A stretch of DNA of 22,954 nucleotides from CAZDYP01 sp964509505 (GCA_964509505.1 CAZDYP010000074.1:1-22954); one strand, 5' to 3'. Positions 1-8,103 are shown, numbered from the stretch's first letter. A program made the numbers and translations. Notes: generated from the sequence alone by a model not told the origin.

Positions 1-812
1 TCGCGGGCGTGCTATTTGGCGCGGGTCAGCCGCTTGATGCAAACCAGTACTTCATCATCTTGCCTGACGGCATCGGGCATGGCCAATCGTCCAAGCCGAG
101 CGATGGCTTGCGTGCGCGTTTCCCACAGTATGGTTACGAAGATATGGTGTGCGCGCAGTATCGTTTGTTGACCGAACACCTGGGCGTGAATCATCTGCGC
201 TTGGTGATGGGCACTTCGATGGGCGGGATGCACACGTGGTTGTGGGGCGAACGCTATCCTGAGTTCATGGACGCGCTCATGCCATTGGCGTCGTTGCCTG
301 TGCAGATTGCGGGGCGTAATCGTATCATGCGCCGCATGGTCATTGAGACGATTCGCAACGACCCCGAATGGCGCAACGGCGATTACACGCAACAACCGCG
401 CGGCGTGATTGCGGCGACCTATATCATGATGTTTATGACGAGTGTGCCGTTGTTGTGGCAAATCCTTGCGCCGACACAGCAAGCCGCCGACCAGTTCTTT
501 GATGACATGCTGCGCGAACGCTTGAAGCAGGTTGACGCAAATGACCTGCTCTATTGCGTCTCTGCCTCGCACGATTACGATCCCGCGCCCGCTCTCGAAA
601 AAATCGTCGCGCCGCTTGTCGCCATCAACTCGGCAGATGATCAAGTGAATCCCCCCGAGCTGGGCGTCATGGAGCGCGAGATGCCGCGTGTCAAACGTGG
701 GCGGTATGTGCTGCTGCCGATCAGCGAGCAGACGCAAGGGCATCGCTCGCATTCGTTTCCTGTGTTGTGGCAGGAACATTTGGTGGAGTTGTTGCGGGAG
801 ACGGAAGCGTGA
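1..812 (+). CDS. alpha/beta-fold hydrolase, MetX-like (5' end cut by window edge)
   Basis: The reading frame is already open at the window edge, so the N-terminus is missing. About 267 residues are visible. The nucleophile elbow G-T-S-M-G-G-M (Ser about residue 70 counted from the GTG at 9) resembles the homoserine O-acetyltransferase group of alpha/beta hydrolases. A plausible acid is in the NSADDQVNP stretch and a plausible His is in GHRSHSF near the C-terminus. The preceding LPDGIGHGQSSKP segment is also typical of this group. Real MetX acyltransferases cannot be told from MetX-like esterases on this fragment, so no substrate is assigned. The stop overlaps a possible GTG start of the next small ORF by four bases (GTGA), suggesting translational coupling. 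Confidence 0.8.
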   Translation, partial: AGVLFGAGQPLDANQYFIILPDGIGHGQSSKPSDGLRARFPQYGYEDMVCAQYRLLTEHLGVNHLRLVMGTSMGGMHTWLWGERYPEFMDALMPLASLPVQIAGRNRIMRRMVIETIRNDPEWRNGDYTQQPRGVIAATYIMMFMTSVPLLWQILAPTQQAADQFFDDMLRERLKQVDANDLLYCVSASHDYDPAPALEKIVAPLVAINSADDQVNPPELGVMEREMPRVKRGRYVLLPISEQTQGHRSHSFPVLWQEHLVELLRETEA

Positions 813-1021
813 ATAAAGCGACTTGTCTCGCCGCTTTGCAAAATGAGGTCAAAGCTTTCAACCAAGCAGTTGCCACCGCTCAAGGCGATTGGATTGTCAA
901 AGGCTTCATTGACATTAGCGCAGGCCCGTTTGCCGCATTAGGTGTTGAAGTGTTTGACGATTATTGGCAATTCTATTTAACGGTAGATATGGTGGTTCAG
1001 TCAACATTAGGCTGCGCGTAG
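809..1021 (+). CDS. small hypothetical protein, possible remnant
   Basis: A 70-codon frame starts at a GTG that overlaps the stop of the upstream hydrolase (GTGA) and ends 11 bp before the PRPP synthetase start. I do not recognise a complete domain. The first half (LAALQNEVKAFNQAVA, then GDWIVKGFID) reads like the N-terminus of a larger soluble enzyme and vaguely recalls EcoRV-like restriction endonucleases. That is a memory-based impression, not a match I can verify. The second half has a different, hydrophobic character. It could be a genuine small protein, or a fusion of two ends of a deleted gene. Confidence 0.4.
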   Translation: MNKATCLAALQNEVKAFNQAVATAQGDWIVKGFIDISAGPFAALGVEVFDDYWQFYLTVDMVVQSTLGCA

Positions 1022-1032
1022 AATAAACAACC

Positions 1033-2028
1033 ATGACCACCCCCCTCATCTTCGCTGGCAGCGGCTCCCCACGCCTCACCGCCGCCATTTGTGAGCAGCT
1101 TGGCGTGAACGTCGGGCGCGGCGACGTCATTCGCTTCTCCGAAGGCAACCTCTACGTGCGCGTCAACGAAAGCGTGCGCGGGCAGCATGTCTATGTCGTG
1201 CAGACGATTGCCTTTCCCGCCAACGACAACTTCATGGAGTTGCTGTTCTGGATTGACGCGCTCAAACGCTCGAGCGCCGAATCAGTGACGGTCATCATAC
1301 CATACTTCAGCTACGCGAAAGGCGACAAGCAAGACGAGCCACGCGTTTCGATTCGCGCCCGCGTCTGCGCCGATGCGCTCGAAGCGGCAGGCGCAGATCA
1401 CATCGTGACGCTTGATATGCACAGCCCGCAGATTCAAGGCTTCTTCCACGTGCCGACGGACGAACTGCAAGCGCTCATCGTGTTGTGTGATTACGTGCGC
1501 CAACACATTCACTTGGAGGGGGCGGGAGTCGTGTCAACGCTCCCGCCCCAACAACTATCCCAGCTGCTCGTCGTCGTCTCGCCCGATGCGGGCTTTGCCA
1601 AACGCGCGCGACGTTATGCGGATCAATTACATGCGACGATGGCGATTGGCGACAAAGACCGTCCCGCGCACGACGAGCGCGCACAAGTCTTCGAGTTGAT
1701 TGGCGATGTAAAGCATAAGACCGCGCTCATCGTGGACGATTTCACCTTGTCGTGTGGTTCATTGGTCGAGACCGCACGCAAGTTGCAAGAGCGCGGCGCG
1801 ACGCGCATCTTGGCGCTGGTGACGCATGGCGTCTTCGCTACGGGTTCGATGGAGAAACTCGACGCGAGCCCCATCGAGCAACTCATCATCACCGACAGCG
1901 TGGAGACGCAGCCCGTCACACTCTCACCCAAAGTCAAAGTGGTTTCCGTCGCGCCGCTCATCGCCGAAGCCATCCGCCGCATTCATCACCATGAGAGTGT
2001 AAGTATGTTGTTTCCGAAGAAACGCTAG
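1033..2028 (+). CDS. prs: ribose-phosphate pyrophosphokinase (PRPP synthetase)
   Basis: This 331-residue protein would make PRPP from ribose 5-phosphate and ATP for nucleotide, His and Trp synthesis. Family landmarks are FAGSGSPRL at the N-terminus, the PYFSYAKGD segment (residues 90-98), the DMHSPQIQGFF motif (128-138), SPDAGFAKRARRYAD (183-197) and the ribose-phosphate loop IVDDFTLSCGS (233-243). The usual loop reads close to VDDMIDTGGT, so this is a divergent member. Residues about 163-177 (GAGVVSTLPPQQLSQ) have no counterpart in the E. coli enzyme as I recall it and are encoded by a GC-rich inverted repeat at 1519-1549. The insertion is in frame and lies in a surface region before the conserved SPD strand. 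The gene may be functional, but altered kinetics are possible. Confidence 0.88.
   Translation: MTTPLIFAGSGSPRLTAAICEQLGVNVGRGDVIRFSEGNLYVRVNESVRGQHVYVVQTIAFPANDNFMELLFWIDALKRSSAESVTVIIPYFSYAKGDKQDEPRVSIRARVCADALEAAGADHIVTLDMHSPQIQGFFHVPTDELQALIVLCDYVRQHIHLEGAGVVSTLPPQQLSQLLVVVSPDAGFAKRARRYADQLHATMAIGDKDRPAHDERAQVFELIGDVKHKTALIVDDFTLSCGSLVETARKLQERGATRILALVTHGVFATGSMEKLDASPIEQLIITDSVETQPVTLSPKVKVVSVAPLIAEAIRRIHHHESVSMLFPKKR
1519..1549. repeat. GC-rich palindrome inside prs
   Basis: A perfect 10-bp inverted repeat (GGGGCGGGAG at 1519-1528, CTCCCGCCCC at 1540-1549) encloses an 11-nt loop. It starts exactly where the protein gains a segment absent from ordinary PRPP synthetases, so it looks like an inserted palindromic element tolerated in frame. 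Confidence 0.75.
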
Positions 2029-2094
2029 TGGTAATCGGTAATTAGTAATTGGCAATTGGTTGTTCAATGACCGACCGCCAATTACCGATTACCA
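2029..2094. repeat. intergenic inverted repeat, AATTACC/GGTAATT family
   Basis: It starts immediately after the prs stop codon. A perfect 15-bp inverted repeat (TGGTAATCGGTAATT at 2029-2043 against 2080-2094) flanks further copies of the words GTAATTG and CAATTGG. In RNA it would form a stem-loop just upstream of the nitroreductase ribosome binding site. It belongs to the same short-word repeat class seen in the other gaps of this cluster. Confidence 0.85.
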
Positions 2095-2101
2095 ATGTGT
2101 T

Positions 2102-2108
2102 GAAAGGA
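2102..2108 (+). promoter_or_regulatory. ribosome binding site setting the nitroreductase start
   Basis: GAAAGGA lies 6 bp upstream of the ATG at 2115. The frame is open further upstream to 2049, but that extension only translates the repeat, so 2115 is preferred. Confidence 0.75.
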
Positions 2109-2114
2109 TTTCAC

Positions 2115-2750
2115 ATGGACTTAGCTACTGTTGATCAGCTGTTGACCACGACGCGCAGTGTGCGTAAGCGTCTCGATTTTGCGCGCCCCGTGCCGCGTGA
2201 GATCATCAAGGAATGTTTGGAGATTGCGATTCAAGCGCCGACGGGCGGCAATCGGCAGGGCTGGCATTTCGTCGTCGTGAGCGACGCAGAGAAGCGCAAG
2301 CGCATCGGCGAGCTGTATGGCAAAGCGTGGTATGCGTACGCGAACCAGCCGCGTCCCAAGTATGCCATAGACGATCCGCGCGCCGCGCAGCTCCCACGTG
2401 TGGTGGATTCAGCGCAATATCTCGCCGACCACATGCACGAAGCGCCCGTGCTGGTCATCCCGTGCGTCACAGGGCGCGTCGAGACGGCAGGCGTCGGGGC
2501 GCAAGCGGGCTTGTATGGCAGCATCTTGCCTGCGACGTGGTCGTTCATGTTGGCGTTGCGTGCGCGCGGACTGGGCTCGGCGTGGACGACGCTGCATCTC
2601 ACATACGAAAAAGAAATCGCGGCGCTGTTGAACATCCCCGACCACATCACGCAAGCCGCGTTATTGCCTGTCGCGTATTTCAAAGGCGACGACTTCAAGC
2701 CGGCCGCGCGCGTGCCTGCGAAGAATGTGACGCATTGGGAGAGTTGGTAA
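2115..2750 (+). CDS. nitroreductase family protein
   Basis: A 211-residue FMN-dependent oxidoreductase of the nitroreductase fold. Typical features are TTTRSVRKRLDFARPVP near the N-terminus (Arg14, Ser15 and Arg17 would contact FMN phosphate), the APTGGNRQGWHFVVV strand (residues 41-55), and the C-terminal half with GLGSAWTTLHLTYEKEIAALL followed by the PVAYFKGDDFKP segment. Such proteins reduce nitroaromatics, quinones or unsaturated substrates, or dehalogenate. The physiological substrate cannot be read from the sequence. It lies only 10 bp upstream of the M81 gene and is very likely cotranscribed with it. The start is fixed by the GAAAGGA site; the upstream open frame is repeat sequence. 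Confidence 0.85.
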   Translation: MDLATVDQLLTTTRSVRKRLDFARPVPREIIKECLEIAIQAPTGGNRQGWHFVVVSDAEKRKRIGELYGKAWYAYANQPRPKYAIDDPRAAQLPRVVDSAQYLADHMHEAPVLVIPCVTGRVETAGVGAQAGLYGSILPATWSFMLALRARGLGSAWTTLHLTYEKEIAALLNIPDHITQAALLPVAYFKGDDFKPAARVPAKNVTHWESW

Positions 2751-2760
2751 AAATTTCTCT

Positions 2761-4200
2761 ATGACAAAGATTTTTCAAGCCTGTCTGGGCACCGAGACCA
2801 ACACCTTCTCGCCGCTCATCACGGGTTACAAAACATACGAACAAACCTATCTGGTGCGCGGCGGCAAACATGGCGCGACGCCAAACTTGTTTGCTGTGCC
2901 TCTGTTGACGTGGCGACGCATGGCAATGGCACGCGGTTGGGACGTGGTCGAAAGCCTGTGCGCATTTGCGATGCCTGCCGGCATCACCTTACGCTCGGTA
3001 TATGAATCGTTCCGCGATGAAATTTTGAACGACTTGCGACAGACAATGCCCGTTGATGCCGTGCTGTTCTCCATGCACGGCGCAATGGTGGCGGATGGTT
3101 ACGACGATTGCGAAGGCGACCTGCTCGCGCGTGCGCGTGCCATCGTCGGACCCCATGTGCCTATTGGCGTCGAGTTGGACTTGCATTGTCACCTCACGCA
3201 AACGATGGTGGACAACGCGACCGCTATCATCACCTTCAAAGAATATCCACACATTGACGCAGCAGAGCGCGCGGAGGAGCTATTTCACATCATCGCAGAT
3301 GCCTTTGCAGGGCGAGTCAAGCCACAGATGACGTTGCTCGATTGCAACATGATCGGTGTTTATCACACGACGCGAGAGCCGATGAACGGTTATGTCGCGC
3401 ACATGCAGGCGCTCGAAGATCAAGACGGTGTGTTGTCGGTGTCGCTGGCGCATGGGTTCCCGTGGGGTGATGTGCCAGACATGGGCGCGCGCGTGTTGGT
3501 CATCACGGACAATTTGCCTGCGCAGGGCGCGACGTTGGCAGATGATTTGCGACAACGCTTGTGGGCGATACGTGACCAACTGCGCCCCAATTATCTGACG
3601 ATGGATGAGGCCTTGGATCGCGCATTGGCAAGCGACCAAACGCCTGTCGTGTTGGCGGATGTGTCAGACAACGCCGGCGGCGGCGCGCCAAGCGATTCGA
3701 CCTTCATTTTGCGTCGCATGATCGAGCGCGGCATCACGAATGCGGCGGTGGCGCTGCTGTGGGATGTGAGCGCGGCAGCGTTGGCGATGGAAGCGGGCGA
3801 GGGCGCGGAGTTCGATATGCGACTCGGCGGCAAACTCGGCCCAATGTCGGGCGACCCACTGGATGTGCGTGTGCAGGTTTTGAAGCTTACGGCAAACGCC
3901 ACGCAAACCGGTTTGAGCCATTCGGTTGCGCCGCTAGGGGATGCGGTGGCGTTACGCGCCAACGGCATTGACATTGTGGTAAATACCCATCGCACGCAAG
4001 TCTTCAATCCCGATGCGTTCACGAACGTGGGCATTGACCCGACGCAGAAGCGCATCCTCGTCGTCAAGTCCATGCAACACTTCTACGCAGGCTTCGCGCC
4101 CATCGCCGCGCAAATCCTCTATGTTGCCGCCCCCGGCGCGCTTGTGCCAGACTTCAAGACGTTGGCGTATCGGAAGATCAATCGGCAGGTGTTAGGGTGA
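2761..4200 (+). CDS. M81 family metallohydrolase (MlrC/microcystinase C-like), first copy
   Basis: A 479-residue homologue of MlrC, the zinc enzyme that cleaves linearised microcystin peptides. Other members of the family probably act on other amides. Asp140 and His142 in ELDLHCHL and His164 in KEYPHID have the 2- and 22-residue spacing I recall for the MlrC zinc ligands. SMHGAMVADGYDDCEGD (104-120) and LADVSDNAGGGAPSDS are also diagnostic. The N-terminal motif, HETNTF in most members including the second copy here, reads TETNTF in this protein (residues 11-16), so one conserved His is lost. No signal peptide is present, so it should be cytoplasmic. The stop codon overlaps the next gene by four bases (GTGA). 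Confidence 0.88.
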   Translation: MTKIFQACLGTETNTFSPLITGYKTYEQTYLVRGGKHGATPNLFAVPLLTWRRMAMARGWDVVESLCAFAMPAGITLRSVYESFRDEILNDLRQTMPVDAVLFSMHGAMVADGYDDCEGDLLARARAIVGPHVPIGVELDLHCHLTQTMVDNATAIITFKEYPHIDAAERAEELFHIIADAFAGRVKPQMTLLDCNMIGVYHTTREPMNGYVAHMQALEDQDGVLSVSLAHGFPWGDVPDMGARVLVITDNLPAQGATLADDLRQRLWAIRDQLRPNYLTMDEALDRALASDQTPVVLADVSDNAGGGAPSDSTFILRRMIERGITNAAVALLWDVSAAALAMEAGEGAEFDMRLGGKLGPMSGDPLDVRVQVLKLTANATQTGLSHSVAPLGDAVALRANGIDIVVNTHRTQVFNPDAFTNVGIDPTQKRILVVKSMQHFYAGFAPIAAQILYVAAPGALVPDFKTLAYRKINRQVLG

Positions 4201-5033
4201 AGCGATTTTCTCGGCGTCAATTTCTACGCATGGGGTTGGGGCTAGGCATCATAACATCAACACCAGCGTATGCTTTTTGGGTCGAACCGTATCGGTTGTC
4301 TATCGAGCATGTGGTGTTAAAGTTGCCACGTTTACCGCGTGAGCTGAGTGGGTTGACCATCGCCCAGTTGAGTGACATTCATCAAAGCAATTACATCCGC
4401 GAAGCCCATATTCGTATGGCGGCTGAAATCACGAACCAATTGAAACCTGACGCCATCGTGATAACAGGTGATTATGTGTATGGATTGGCGGAGCGTGCGG
4501 AAGAATGTGCGCGAGGTTTAGCGAAGTTATCTGCGCCATTGGGAATCTTCGCAACGCTAGGTAATCACGACCATTGGGAAAGTGCGGAGGTGGTCACGCG
4601 TTCCTTGCAATCACATACGCCAATTCAGATGTTGAATAACGACGCTGTACCAATTGAACGCAATGGCAAGCGGATGTGGATTGTCGGCGTGGATGATGTA
4701 TGGGAACGCCAAGCCAATCTGGACAAAGCACTGAGACTTGTGCCGAAAGACGCTGTGAAAATTTTGTTGGCGCACGAACCTGATTTTGCCGATGAAGCAG
4801 CGCGTTATCCAATTGACTTGCAGCTTTCTGGTCATTCACATGGAGGGCAGATTCGCATTCCATTCTGGGGTGAGATGTTGACTCCACCACTTGGACAAAA
4901 ATATCCGATGGGTTTGTATCGCATCGGCGCGCTGCAACTTTATACCAATCGTGGTATTGGTATGGTCTCACCTGCAATGCGCTTCAATTGTCCACCTGAA
5001 GTAACGCTTTTCACACTGCATAACGAACTATAG
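4197..5033 (+). CDS. Tat-exported metallophosphoesterase (YaeI-like)
   Basis: A 278-residue calcineurin-like phosphoesterase starting at a GTG that overlaps the M81 stop. The N-terminus FSRRQFLRMGLGLGI is a twin-arginine signal followed by a hydrophobic stretch and an A-Y-A cleavage-type site (24-26). Metal-binding motifs are all present: SDIH (Asp60, His62), TGDYV (Asp92), GNHDH (Asn123, His124), AHEPD (His193) and GHSHGGQ (His213, His215). It is therefore probably an active extracytoplasmic phosphodiesterase, perhaps acting on lipids or nucleotides as proposed for YaeI. The gene is clearly AT-richer than its neighbours, which may mean a separate origin. Coupling to the M81 gene suggests coexpression rather than a shared substrate. 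Confidence 0.87.
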   Translation: MKRFSRRQFLRMGLGLGIITSTPAYAFWVEPYRLSIEHVVLKLPRLPRELSGLTIAQLSDIHQSNYIREAHIRMAAEITNQLKPDAIVITGDYVYGLAERAEECARGLAKLSAPLGIFATLGNHDHWESAEVVTRSLQSHTPIQMLNNDAVPIERNGKRMWIVGVDDVWERQANLDKALRLVPKDAVKILLAHEPDFADEAARYPIDLQLSGHSHGGQIRIPFWGEMLTPPLGQKYPMGLYRIGALQLYTNRGIGMVSPAMRFNCPPEVTLFTLHNEL

Positions 5034-5064
5034 CCATCCTCAATACCCACTTCTGACCCAAGCT

Positions 5065-5106
5065 CGATACTCACTACTTTTTACTCTTTCTTCTTTCTTC
5101 TTCACT
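5065..5106 (+). repeat. heptad array abutting the MOSC start codon
   Basis: Six consecutive 7-bp units (CGATACT, CACTACT, TTTTACT, then CTTTCTT twice, then CTTCACT) run right up to the ATG at 5107. No Shine-Dalgarno sequence fits in this pyrimidine-rich leader, so translation of the MOSC gene may depend on the leader in an unusual way. Confidence 0.7.
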
Positions 5107-5853
5107 ATGTCTCCATCTACTTCGCACGCCACCCTCGCCACCATCCAACACCTCTACCTCTATCCTGTCAAAGCGATGCGCGGCATCGCCGTGCATGAAG
5201 CCTACATCGGCTTGAATGGCATGTTGGGCGATCGGCGTTATGCGTTCGTGCAACAAGCGCTCGCGGGCAAGCACCATTTTCCGTGGTTCACGGGACGCGA
5301 CAAGCCACGCATGGTTCTGTATAGCCCACGCTTCCCATCGAGGCGCACGCCAACTGCCGACGACGCCGACCCACCTTTCGTCGTCCGCACACCCGACGGC
5401 GATGAGTACGACATCGCCGATGAGCGTTTGCGCGCGCAACTAGAACGTGAAGCGCAATGTCCTGTGTGGCTATTCAAAAGCAAGCGCGGCAACTATGATA
5501 ACCAACATCTCTCGCTGTTCAATCTGCTGACGTGGCGCCAATTGGAAATGGAAAGCGACAGCGTCATTGACCATCGCCAGTTCCGCGCAAATATCTATCT
5601 TGAGCCTACGGACGGTATGCCATTCACCGAAGAGGCGTGGATTGGTCGCACGTTGCAAGTTGGCGAAGCGGTCATCAGCGTCACGCTGAAAGATGAGCGC
5701 TGCATGATGATCAACCTCGACCCTGAGACAGCGCAACAAAATCCGCGCGTGCTGCGCGCCGTCGCACGCAATCACGACGAATGCGTGGGGGTGTATGCTA
5801 ATGTGTTGAAGGCGGGGAGCGTGAAAGTGGGGGATGTGGTGAAATTATGCTAA
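5107..5853 (+). CDS. MOSC domain protein (MOSC N-terminal beta barrel plus MOSC)
   Basis: A 248-residue protein related to YcbX and the mARC amidoxime reductases, which carry molybdenum cofactor. The N-terminal MOSC_N domain shows LYLYPVKAMRGIAVHEA (16-32) and GDRRYAFV (41-48). The MOSC domain shows RQFRANIYLE (157-166) and LKDERCMMINLDPETAQ (194-210). Cys199 sits where the molybdenum-binding Cys of the family is expected. No ferredoxin domain is attached, unlike YcbX, so a separate reductase would be needed; the nitroreductase of this cluster is one candidate (speculative). The stop overlaps the next ATG (ATGCTAA, 5847-5853), indicating translational coupling to the serine hydrolase. Confidence 0.85.
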   Translation: MSPSTSHATLATIQHLYLYPVKAMRGIAVHEAYIGLNGMLGDRRYAFVQQALAGKHHFPWFTGRDKPRMVLYSPRFPSRRTPTADDADPPFVVRTPDGDEYDIADERLRAQLEREAQCPVWLFKSKRGNYDNQHLSLFNLLTWRQLEMESDSVIDHRQFRANIYLEPTDGMPFTEEAWIGRTLQVGEAVISVTLKDERCMMINLDPETAQQNPRVLRAVARNHDECVGVYANVLKAGSVKVGDVVKLC

Positions 5854-6712
5854 CCGATCTCCACCATGATCTCGAACGTATCGCCAACAGCGTCCGCGCC
5901 GATTGGGGTGTCTATATCAAGTTCTTGGCGAATGGCGAGGAAATCGCAATCAACGCTGACGCGCCAATGGACACGATGAGCGTCATCAAGATTCCGATTC
6001 TTGTCGAGTTGTTCCGACAGGCGGATGCGGGGCGCATTAACCTCGACCAGCGCATCGCGTTGCAAACACATCATAAGCGTTTCGGCACGGGCGTCTTACG
6101 CGCGCTCGATGATGGTCTCTCGCTCACGTTGCGCGACGCAGCGATGCTCATGATTATTCAGAGCGACAACACCGCCACCGATTTGTGCTTCGAGGCAGTT
6201 GGCGGTCCCGCCGTTGTCACGCGCACGATGCGCGCACTGGGCTTGCGCTCTATCGAAGCCGTTGGCACGTGCTTCGAGTGGTTTCGCGCGATGGGCGTTG
6301 TGATGGATGCGTCGTATGCGAACCTTTCGCCCACCGAACTGTTCACACGAGGCTATCCTGCGCTATCACCCGTCGAGGCTGCTGCTGCGCGCGAGCGTTT
6401 TCACTTCGCGGGCAAACATCCTTTTGGTCTCAGCAGTGCGCGCGAGATGGGAGGTTTGTTGGAGATGATTTATAAGGGCAAGTGCGCGAGCGAAGCCTCG
6501 TGCGCCGAGATATTGCGGATCATGCGCTTGCAGCAGTTCAACACACGCATTCCCAAATATCTGTTTGGCGCGACGACGCCGCACAAGACAGGCGACTTCG
6601 GGCCGTTCATTGCGAACGATGTCGGTTTGATCGAGCCGTACAACAAGCCACCCGCCATCGTCTGTTTCTTCAACGCGCACCATCGTGGCATCTGGGCGCA
6701 TCTCGAAGATGC
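5847..6712 (+). CDS. class A beta-lactamase-like serine hydrolase (3' end lost in gap)
   Basis: About 288 residues are visible before an assembly gap. The three penicillin-binding fold motifs are present: S45-V-I-K48 (SxxK), S106-D-N108 (SDN) and K247-T-G249 (KTG). The usual omega-loop Glu motif of true beta-lactamases is not evident. No signal peptide is seen, so export to a periplasm or cell surface is unlikely. A cytoplasmic amidase or esterase inside a catabolic cluster is more plausible than antibiotic resistance. The start overlaps the MOSC stop. Only a short C-terminal segment is likely to be missing. Apparent continuity with the downstream aminotransferase is produced by the 100 N and is not a real fusion. 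Confidence 0.8.
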
Positions 6713-6812
6713 NNNNNNNNNNNNNNNNNNNNNNNNNNNNNNNNNNNNNNNNNNNNNNNNNNNNNNNNNNNNNNNNNNNNNNNNNNNNNNNNNNNNNNNN
6801 NNNNNNNNNNNN
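6713..6812. other. assembly gap (100 N)
   Basis: Exactly 100 N, the conventional length for a scaffold gap of unknown size. It hides the end of the serine hydrolase and the start of the aminotransferase. Confidence 0.97.
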
Positions 6813-8093
6813 CAACAATTGTTTGAACGCGCGCTCCATTCGTTCGCGGGCGGTATTGGCAGCAGCGTGCGCGCTGCGGAAGCGCCCGGTCCGCTCTACT
6901 TCGAGCGCGGCGACGGCGCGCGCATTTACGATGTGGATGGCAACGCATACATTGATTATGTTCTTGGTCAGGGCCCGCTCTTGCTTGGACACAATCCGCG
7001 ACCTGTGCTTGAAGCGGTGCATAAGCAAATTGACGAGCTCCTTATCTCGGCAGGGCAGCACCGCCACGAAATCGAGGTGTCGGAGCGGTTGCAGCGTATC
7101 ATCCCGTGTTGCGAACTCGCGCGGTACAACAACAGCGGTTCCGAAGCGGTACAAATCGCGTTGCGTCTCGCGCGCGCTTACACGGGACGCGCGAAGTACA
7201 TCAAGTTTGAGGGGCATTATCACGGTTGGAACGACAGTGTTTCGATTAGCACGGCGCCATCGCCCGCGCACTGGGGTGAGCGCGAGGCGCCCCATGCCGT
7301 GTTGGCAACCTCGGGTATTCCGGGTAGCGTGTTAGATGACGTCATCATCTTGTCGTGGAATGACCTCGACCTTGTTGAAAAGACATTGCGCGCGCGCAGC
7401 CACGACATCGCCGCACTCATCACGGAACCGATCATGTTCAATGCAGGCGGCTGCCAACCTAAAGCGGGATACCTTGAGGGTTTGCGTGAACTTTGCGCGC
7501 GCTATGGGGTCGTGTTGATTTTTGATGAGGTTATTAGCGGCTTTCGTGTATCGCTTGGCGGCGCGCAAGAGCTGTATGGTGTGACGCCTGATTTGGCGAC
7601 ATTGGCGAAAGGCATTGCGGCGGGCTTTCCGCTCAGCGCCGTCGCAGGCAAGCGCGAGATCATGGAGCTTGCCGCGCACAACACCGTCGCGTATCCAGGC
7701 ACCTATAATTCAAATCCTGTCGTGATGGCGGCCGCCAATGCGGCGACCGCTTATCTTGAAACGCAGCGCACGCAGCTCTATCCGCAACTCAATGCGCTGG
7801 GGGTGAAGCTGAGCGCGGGCTTGAAAGAATTGTGTCAACGGAAAGGCGCGTCTGTGTTGGTGAATGCGATCGGTCCCGTTGTGCAAATGTCGTTCACACA
7901 ACTCGCCGCGTTTCATGATTACCGTGACTTCATGCAACGCGATCAAGCGCTCGGCAAAAAATTCACAACGGCTCTGGCGATGAAGGGCGTGCGCACCACC
8001 TTGCGTGGCACATGGTACATCTCCGCCGCGCACACCGAAGCCGACATCGAGGAAACGCTGGACAGAGCCGAGACCGCCTTGAAAAGCATCTAA
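6813..8093 (+). CDS. class III aminotransferase / glutamate-1-semialdehyde aminomutase-like (5' end lost in gap)
   Basis: About 426 residues of a PLP fold-type I enzyme; roughly 10-20 N-terminal residues are hidden by the gap. Landmarks are GIGSSVRAAEAPGP, RIYDVDGNAYIDYV, NNSGSEAVQIALRLARAYT, KFEGHYHGWND, the PLP-contact FDEVISGFRV and the Schiff-base lysine in LAKGIAAGFPLSAVAGK, then PGTYNSNPVVMAAA. The order and spacing follow GSA aminomutase, but the HemL signature GSWGPMILGH is degraded to VLGQGPLLLGH. With no haem genes nearby, a catabolic transaminase for an amino acid or amine is more likely than HemL. Confidence 0.85.
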   Translation, partial: QQLFERALHSFAGGIGSSVRAAEAPGPLYFERGDGARIYDVDGNAYIDYVLGQGPLLLGHNPRPVLEAVHKQIDELLISAGQHRHEIEVSERLQRIIPCCELARYNNSGSEAVQIALRLARAYTGRAKYIKFEGHYHGWNDSVSISTAPSPAHWGEREAPHAVLATSGIPGSVLDDVIILSWNDLDLVEKTLRARSHDIAALITEPIMFNAGGCQPKAGYLEGLRELCARYGVVLIFDEVISGFRVSLGGAQELYGVTPDLATLAKGIAAGFPLSAVAGKREIMELAAHNTVAYPGTYNSNPVVMAAANAATAYLETQRTQLYPQLNALGVKLSAGLKELCQRKGASVLVNAIGPVVQMSFTQLAAFHDYRDFMQRDQALGKKFTTALAMKGVRTTLRGTWYISAAHTEADIEETLDRAETALKSI

Positions 8094-8103
8094 AAAGCGC
8101 ATC

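Noticed and set aside
5847..6712. Calling the serine hydrolase an antibiotic-resistance beta-lactamase
   Set aside because: The SxxK, SDN and KTG motifs are present, but no signal peptide and no clear omega-loop Glu motif are seen, and the context is catabolic.
6813..8093. Calling the aminotransferase HemL for tetrapyrrole synthesis
   Set aside because: A key HemL motif is altered and no other haem gene is near; class III aminotransferase is the safer call.
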